In this document: positions 57,508 through 64,000 of the stretch, piece after piece
Layout of the letters: each line of letters starts with the position of its first letter
How positions within the stretch are numbered: the first letter of the stretch is position 1
Source of the DNA: Argopecten irradians
Lineage: Eukaryota; Mollusca; Bivalvia; Pectinida; Pectinidae
DNA length: 64,000 bases
Direction: 5' to 3'
Assembly (NCBI RefSeq): GCF_041381155.1
Contig: NC_091134.1
Span: forward strand, 38,523,338-38,587,337
Notes under the pieces: generated by a model
What the model was told of the DNA's origin: nothing
Seen by the model: only the letters and a program-made list of their open reading frames with translations
The model's database searches: none
Program-made: the position numbers and the translations under genes

Positions 57508-59165
57508 GCTCACCTGGCCCGAAGGGCTGGTGAGCTTATGTCATGGCGCGGCGTCCGTCGTCTGTCCGTCCGTCAACATTTCCTTTAAATCGCTACTAGT
57601 CATAGAGTTCTGCATGGATTATAACCAAATTTGGCCACAAACATCCTTAGGGGAGGGGGAACAGAACTTGTATAAATTTTGGCTCTGACCCCCCGGGGGC
57701 AGGAGGGGCGGGGCCCAATAGGGGAAATAGAGGTAAATTCTTTAAATCGCTACTTGTCCTAGAGTTCTGCATGGATTGTAATCAAAATTAGCCATAAACA
57801 ATTTGGGGGAAGGGGAACAGAACTTGCATAAATTTTGGCTCTGATCCCCCAAGGGCAGGAGGGGCGGGGCCCAATAGGGGAAATAGAGGTAAATCCTTTA
57901 AATCGCTACTGGTCATAGAGTTCTGAATGGAATGTAACCAAATTTGGCCATAAACATCCTTGGGGGAAGGGGAACAGAACTTGTATAAATTTTGGCTCTG
58001 ACCCTCCGGGGACAGGAGGGGGTGGAGCCCAATAGGGGAAATAGTGGTAAATTCTATGAATCGCTACTTGTCCTGGAGTTCTGCATGGATTGTAACCAAA
58101 TTTGGCCATAAACATCCTTGGGGGTAGGAGAACAGAATTTGTATACATTTTGGATCTGATCCCCCAGGGGCAGGAGGGGTAGGGCCCAATAGGGGAAATA
58201 GAGGTAAATCCTTTAAATCGCTACTGGTCATAGAGTTCTGCACGTATTGTAACCAAATTTGGCCACAAACATCCTTAGGGGAGGGGGAACAGAACTTGTA
58301 TAAATTTTGGCTCTGACCCCCCGGGGCAGGAGGGGCGGGGCCCAATAGGGGAAATAGAGGTAAATCCTTTAAATCGCTACTGGTCATAGAGTTCTGAATG
58401 GAATGTAACCAAATTTGGCCATAAACATCCTTGGGGGAAGGGGAACAGAATTTGTATAAATTTTGGCTCTGACCCTCCGGGGACAGGAGGGGGTGGAGCC
58501 CAATAGGGGAAATAGTGGTAAATTCTATGAATCGCTACTTGTCCTGGAGTTCTGCATGGATTGTAACCAAATTTGGCCACAAACATCCTTGGGGGAAAGG
58601 AAACAGAACTTGTATTAATTTTTGCTCTGGCCCCCCGAGTTTTGCATGGGATGTAACCAAATTTGGCCACAAACATCCTTGGGGGAAGGGGGACAGAACT
58701 TGTATAAATTTTGGCTCTGGCCACCCGGGGGCAGGAGGGGCGGGGCCCAATAGGGGAAATAGAGGTAAATCCTTTAAATCGCTACTTACATGGATTGTAA
58801 CCAAATTTGGCCACAAACATCCTTGGGGGAAGGGGAAAAGAACTTGTATAAATTTTGGCTCTGGCCATCCGGGGAGGGGTAGGGCCCAATAGGGGAAATA
58901 GAGGTAAATCCTTTAAATTGCTACTTGTCATAGAGTTATACATGGATTGTAACCAAATTTGGCCACAAACATCCTTGGGGGAAGGGGAGCAGAACTTGTA
59001 TAAATTTTGGCTCTGGCCCCCGGGGGCAGGAGGGGTGGGGCCCAATAGGGAAATTTGATGTTAATATTCAAATTCCTTCAGAAAAGAAACAATGAACCTG
59101 TATTCAGAACATTACTTTGCATTACAAACCAGGTGAGCGATACAGGCCCTCTGGGCCTCTTGTTT
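57508..59165 (-). mobile_element. Hairpin-ended element with ~156 bp tandem units, ~10 copies
   Basis: Minus-strand orientation. Right edge, read on that strand: AAACAAGAGGCCCAGAGGGC then TGTATCGCTCACCTGG. Left edge: GACGGACGGACAGACGACGG, hairpin CTCACCAGCCC TTC GGGCCAGGTGAG and GCTAAAAA. Units carry CCAAATTTGGCCACAAACAT and GGGGCCCAATAGGGGAAATA, with starts near 57610, 57772, 57928, 58085, 58242, 58398, 58555, 58645, 58790 and 58940. Several antisense open frames (57906-59045) arise from the repeat and are not genes. Confidence 0.88.
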
Positions 59166-59199
59166 GGACATGCTAGTTGGTAGCTTGAATGATGAACAT

Positions 59200-60805
59200 G
59201 TAACACCCAACAGGCGCAAAAAGGAGATACTCAGCCGTCGAACGGATATCAGGATTATCACCAAACAATTTAAGATAGCAAACGAGAAGGTGAAGATTGG
59301 TTTGAGTGAGTTATGAGTTACGAGCTATTCTGAGAGAGTGAAGAAACAACCTCCTAAGAGCAAACGGAATACGGAAAGCCAGGAAAGAGATAGAGAAAAA
59401 GAGGGCTGGGTTCATAGCAAACCCGTACAGACTAAACAAATCAATACTGTAAAGGTCTAAGTCAGGGTCGTTGAAGAGTTCTAGAGAGGAGGTAGAGAGA
59501 CACCTATCAGAAATGCATGGAGATGAACAGCAGGGGAGTTCGCTAGGCCCATGTGAAAGAATCGATGAAGTGCCAGAACCAGGGATACCATTGGACAGTA
59601 AGGAACCATCATGGAAGAAGGTCCAAGAGATTGTCAAGAAAGCCAGATCTGGATCAGCAACCGGGCCCAATAGAATCCCTTATACGGTCTTCAAGAACTG
59701 TCCGAAGATTTTGAGGCATCTATTGAAGCTACTCAAAGTCATATGGAGGAAAGGAAAGATACCTTCTTACTGGCAAAAGGCTGAGGGCTGCTTCGTACAA
59801 AAGGAAGATAACTCAGATGACATCAATCAGTTTCTTACCATCTCATTTCTGAATATAGAAGTGAAGATATTCTTCTCTGTTCTAGGAAGGAGGCTGACAA
59901 CATACATGACAGAGAACCAATATATTGATGCATCAATACAGAATGGAGGAATACCTGGATTCTCAGGATGCGTAGAAAACAACAGCATAGTAACACAACT
60001 AATCTGGGAAGCCAAGAAAGGCCTCATTGTGATATGGGTGGATCTAGCAAACGTATATGGAACCATCCCACATATGCTAATACTACCATATTCCAGAGCA
60101 CTTCAGAAGACTGACTCAAAGCTACTCATCGGGATACATCTTCGCTTTACATGATCAACCGAGCTGAAGAAAGAAAGAGGCCCAAAGACATCCAGTAAAA
60201 TCATGCAGCCGCCGATGGATGATCTGACCACCACTTAAAACAGCCATGTTCAGGCAAGATAGATGCTGAGAGCCTGGAGGAAACAGCATTTTGGCAAGAA
60301 TGACCTTCAACCCCCCAGGGAGTCAAGATCTCTGATAAAAAAAACGGTGGGTGGAGAGGATGGAGCGTATCATCAATCAGCATCTAAGAGGTGTTTGGGA
60401 GTCCCTCCAACCTTTACCGCAGTAGGCTTATACAGCAGGACGGCAAAAACCCCAACTTCCTCTCTCTTCATTAATTGAAGAATTCAAGGCTGGCAAGGCA
60501 AGACTCATCATGACCTTAAAAGAGTCAAAAGATGACAAGGTGCGGCTGGCAGACAGTGGTCAGTATCAAAGGCAGTTGACAAAGCGGAAAGCCGCTTGCG
60601 ACACAAAGATATTTTGGGAACAACCGCAGTTGGGAGGCAGGGCGTAGGAACATAAAAAAACACACTCTCTGGAAGACATCTGATGTCACAGAGAGGCGAT
60701 CATATGTACAGACCCGAGTAAGGGTCAAAACACGCAATGAGCGATGGCCTCGGCTGAGGACGTCGGCGGTGCTACAGCCTACCACCATAGCTGTATTTAG
60801 GTAAA
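59200..60805 (+). mobile_element. Non-LTR retrotransposon (LINE) fragment, reverse transcriptase
   Basis: The longest frame (59471-60154, 227 aa) is the front of a LINE reverse transcriptase: SGSATGPNRIPYTVFKNCPK, LLKVIWRKGKIPSYWQKAEG, IEVKIFFSVLGRRLTTYM, NGGIPGFSGCVENN and VIWVDLANVYGTIPH, the last holding the first catalytic Asp. Upstream, in another frame, KRRAGFIANPYR belongs to the linker before RT. Downstream the polymerase core with the YADD-type motif is missing; a C-terminal piece (FKAGKARLIMTLKESKDDKV, about 60485-60545, then TERRSYVQTRVRVKTRNERW) follows in other frames. Stops and a large internal deletion make it inactive. Clade not assigned. Confidence 0.8.
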
Positions 60806-61530
60806 ATCACTGTCAAAACTGCATTCCGATTGTCAATACTGCATAACCGGCCGGAATGTCAGCGACAACAGTTTCACAGTATACCACATGTAAGTATTTA
60901 ACACATATTTTTAATGGATAGTAGTGGTATTCTCTTACTTATCACTGCATTACATTACAAGATTGATCGTAAAGCTTACATAAATGAAATAACGCATTCA
61001 AATTATGACTGATTGCTTAGTCACGATCCAATATGCAGCTATCGTAGCCGGCGATACGCTACTTGCTAATAGACTATTCCACATACAGTGTGATATCACA
61101 TACATTTAGCATCTAATAACATGGTCAGTTAGATAAAACTATTGACTTTCAACATGTACAGCTAATCATTTACAATTTATTTGCCTCATTGCACTCCATT
61201 CCATGTAAACACACCTGGTGTACAGTTCATCAGCATTAATACATAATTACAGAATTAATGAAGTGACTACTCAAATGAACGTTTGTTACACTTCAAACGC
61301 TCTATCGATAAAGATTTAAGGTTAGGAAAGTAAAGCTTTCCCATTGTTATTAGAGTTTAAGTGTGTTATACATTAATTATCAGACCTATGTACAGAGTAA
61401 TACGGCATTGCTTGAACTTGACGTTGCTCGGACCTAAACCATTCTAACTAAAAAGCGCTAAACTTATATACATGTAAATCATTGCTTGATAATACGTTTT
61501 GAACGATTTATTATGTTAATCAGTACTTGG
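60806..61530. other. AT-rich intergenic, nothing recognised
   Basis: No conserved frame or repeat boundary seen. Confidence 0.3.
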
Positions 61531-61534
61531 GATA

Positions 61535-62025
61535 AGTAATGAGCGTTTAGCATAGAATTCAAAGGTTAAATAGATCAATTTGATGTTTGCAAATATATTT
61601 TAATCATTTATAATGGTAATAAGTAATCTATTTTTCTTAGTCTATTTTCTATAAGAAATCAAATTTGTAATCAGGAAATGAAATAAGTAATTAAGAAAAT
61701 CAAATTAATGAACGCTTAGTATAGAATTTAAAGGTTTAATATATCAATGTAACCCATAAATTATTTTGATAAGTACATTGGAATCGAATAAGTATTTAGG
61801 AAATCGAATAAGTAATGAAATAAGGAACTAGGCACCTAATTCACGGAGGTTATATAATATTATGAACGCTTAGTGTGGAATTTAAAGGTTAAATGTATGA
61901 TTTTAAATCATTAATTAGTTTAATAAGTACATGGGAATCGAATAAGTAATCATGAAATCGAATAAGTAACGGAATAAGGAATTAGGAACCAAATTCAAGG
62001 AGGTTATGAACATATTATATAATCA
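61535..62025 (+). repeat. Degenerate tandem repeat upstream of SLC43-type gene, 3 units
   Basis: Three units of ~155-170 bases, each with GAACGCTTAGTATAGAATTT (or a variant), AAAGGTTAAAT and repeated AATCGAATAAGTAAT. Anchor points at about 61553, 61722 and 61877. The last unit ends ~285 bases before the probable start codon. Confidence 0.7.
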
Positions 62026-62310
62026 GGGTCATAAGATAATGATAAATGCATTTTTTCACCTTGACACTGTTACCTATATCTTTATCACGTTATGTCATCT
62101 TTATACAAGTATTTTTATTTCTGCACACGGATGCCGTGATATGAATTTAATGTTTTGATTATCTGACGTCAACCTGTAATCAGAATTAAAAAGATGCGGA
62201 AAATACACACAAAAATGCTAAGCTATCACCACATATTATTCATTATAGGTTTTAACTTTCGGCATCAAGGTGTATCGTGCAATGCCACTAAAGATCTGAT
62301 ATTACTCAAA

Positions 62311-63985
62311 ATGGTTGAAGGTAAACTAAGAGTAATATTGTTGGTTGGTTTCAGTTTATTAGAAATACTTCTATTTGGTGGAGTCCAGTGGGGATGGGTT
62401 GCTTACGTCTTCATTTTGAAACAAGAAGGCGTGTTTGAAAATCTCTGTTTTTTAACCAAAATTGAAGTTCAACTTAACAAAACTTCAGAAAATGAAACTA
62501 CAACGTTTAAGGACTGTTTTCCACAGGATGAACGACTGAATTTGATTTTTACCATTGGAGTCGGCGTCTTTCTAGGCTTGATCTTTCTGAGTGGACAACT
62601 GTTCATGATATTTAGCGTAAAAAAGATACGGATGTCATTTATGTAAGTACAAAATCCAAAACAGGTAACGTTCCGAATTAATTGATTTTGTTACATTTAT
62701 ATAATGAAATCAATCTGTTTTTCCGTAAATAAAATTTCGCAGTTTAGTTTTCCAACATGTTCTCATCTCTTAATAACAATTGTACATTCTTATTGTGTTT
62801 CTAAAATTATTCCAGAAATATTTTAGCTATCATGCAATATGTCGCGAAAATTTGTATCTCGAGTTATTTACAGTATTTGATCGATCATGCTAATGTACTG
62901 TCCCTGTACCATCCCCTGTATTTGATTATAAACTCTATGTGCTATCCCTGTTTACACAAGTAACAAGAATTGCTGGTGTTTTTACATTAAATCTAAATGA
63001 TCTGAGTTCAAGCCTAAGCTAATGCGATACCGTATAAGATATAAACGAAATTGAACGCCCTCCCCCCCTTTTGTTACAATATATTGTGAGGTTCCTGAGG
63101 GAAATTAGCCTCAGATTAAAAAAGTTATGAATATTGGTTTAATATACTTTATAATTATTTATTATTATTGTGTTCTCCTAGATTTATAACATATTATATG
63201 CAGGGTCATGGAAGTGGCTGGTATTATGTGCTTCGCGTTCACGTCACCAGGTTAAGTAGTGTAATTACTATCAATAATATATTAACATGGGACAAAGAAG
63301 TAATTCCAACCGTGTAGACTAAAAATGTCTTCTCAAGGCGATCTGCCCCTTTATCAAGACACACAAAACGAACACGATTACATAATTTGACACGAACAGT
63401 AAAACGGGACAATGAAAGAAGACAAATATTTAACAGCACAATGGAACGCAATTAACCCTTCGGCAAGTAGCAGCCGAAGGCCGGAATCTACCAAAAAGTA
63501 TCCATGCTGATCGGCAGAAACGCTACAATATGAGCGGTAGCTGGAGAGCGTGTCACGTGTGACGTCAAATGTGTGGCGAAATTTACTTTGACCCTTAATA
63601 TATTAACAGAAATATTACGCATACTTTAATTTGTTTTACGTTTTAAGAAATGACCGTTATGGACAGTATGGCAATACATCATTAAAAATATCGAAGATAT
63701 TTCATTGATTTAAAAGAGATATGTTTAATCGCAATGTTTCATGGATTGTTGATGTGTCTGGAAGAACTGTGAAACTTCACGTAAATGAAATTAGCAAGAT
63801 TGGGCAGAAATTAAGATAAAGGTAAAAAGGGGAAAATATGGACGAAATAGTACAGACAGAAAAGTGTCATGTCCTTAACCATTTGATTTCTTTGTTTTAT
63901 TACAGGGAATCCCTGGCTTCCTTTACCAGGAATCGTACTGACAGGTACAGCTGGTCAGGCTTTATTGATTTCTAATTATAAGCAG
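62311..63985 (+). CDS. SLC43-type amino-acid transporter, first three exons (runs off window)
   Basis: Exons 62311-62642, 63204-63250 and 63906-63985, in phase (donors GTAAGT, GTTAAG, GTATGT), giving the first 153 residues. SLC43 members (LAT3/LAT4 and relatives) are major-facilitator carriers of neutral amino acids or purines in the plasma membrane. Family marks: LLEILLFGGVQWGWVAYVF (helix 1), a cysteine- and Asn-rich extracellular loop with NKT and NET sequons, CFPQDERLNLIFTIG (the C..QDE..NLIFT signature before helix 2), MCFAFTSPG, and LLISNYKQ at the right edge. An upstream in-frame ATG at 62194 would add 39 residues that the family lacks, so M at 62311 is preferred. The usual GxxxDRxG loop between helices 2 and 3 reads SVKKIRMSF here, which is divergent. 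Confidence 0.82.
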
Positions 63986-64000
63986 GTATGTGTCCTTCGA

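Noticed and set aside
57906-59058. Proline/glycine-rich open frames of 80-125 codons on both strands
   Set aside because: They follow the ~156 bp unit of the hairpin-ended element and repeat with it.

Overview
The window looks like nuclear DNA of a mollusc, most probably a bivalve. This is inferred from AT-rich DNA, small exons with GT-AG introns, many hairpin-ended elements filled with ~150 bp tandem units, tRNA-headed SINEs and the recurrent GGGAGATAAC-type motif. The species cannot be named from the sequence.

Five host loci are supported. (1) 1427-2446 (+) is an intronless HAD-family phosphatase of the phosphoglycolate / glycerol-3-phosphate phosphatase type. (2) 8702-12758 (-) is a six-exon Notum/pectin-acetylesterase-like serine hydrolase (451 aa) with an N-terminal membrane anchor. 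(3) 25883-37753 (-) is a complete nine-exon SLC22-type transporter (542 aa). (4) 41946-53766 (-) is a tandem SLC22 paralogue with identical exon lengths where exons can be compared, but without detectable exons 1-3 and with a damaged exon 6. (5) 62311 to beyond the right edge (+) holds the first three exons of an SLC43-type amino-acid transporter. I joined exons by hand from splice signals, intron phase and family motifs, and every junction listed keeps frame.

Repeats fill most of the rest. The two SLC22 loci are the most affected. Intron 6 of the intact copy carries a 4.2 kb minisatellite (about 27737-31980) whose unit is the first 24 bases of exon 7 plus a CAG acceptor, so a coding exon edge with its 3' splice site has been amplified roughly 160 times inside its own gene. 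Other SLC22 introns hold hairpin-ended elements with internal arrays (35649-37473, 47751-50179, 53260-53586) and a 146 bp array framed by ~378 bp direct repeats (43024-46104).

Outside the transporters there are: a ~526 bp retroposed family with AAAC-type tail and a 13 bp target duplication at its best copy; tRNA-headed SINEs sharing the same 3' tail; pogo/Tigger-like MITEs with TA duplications; a ~3.6 kb long-inverted-repeat element holding a broken Tigger transposase and a second nested element; and a LINE reverse-transcriptase fragment (59200-60805). I saw no functional tRNA or rRNA gene, no CRISPR array and no recognisable LTR or virus-like element.
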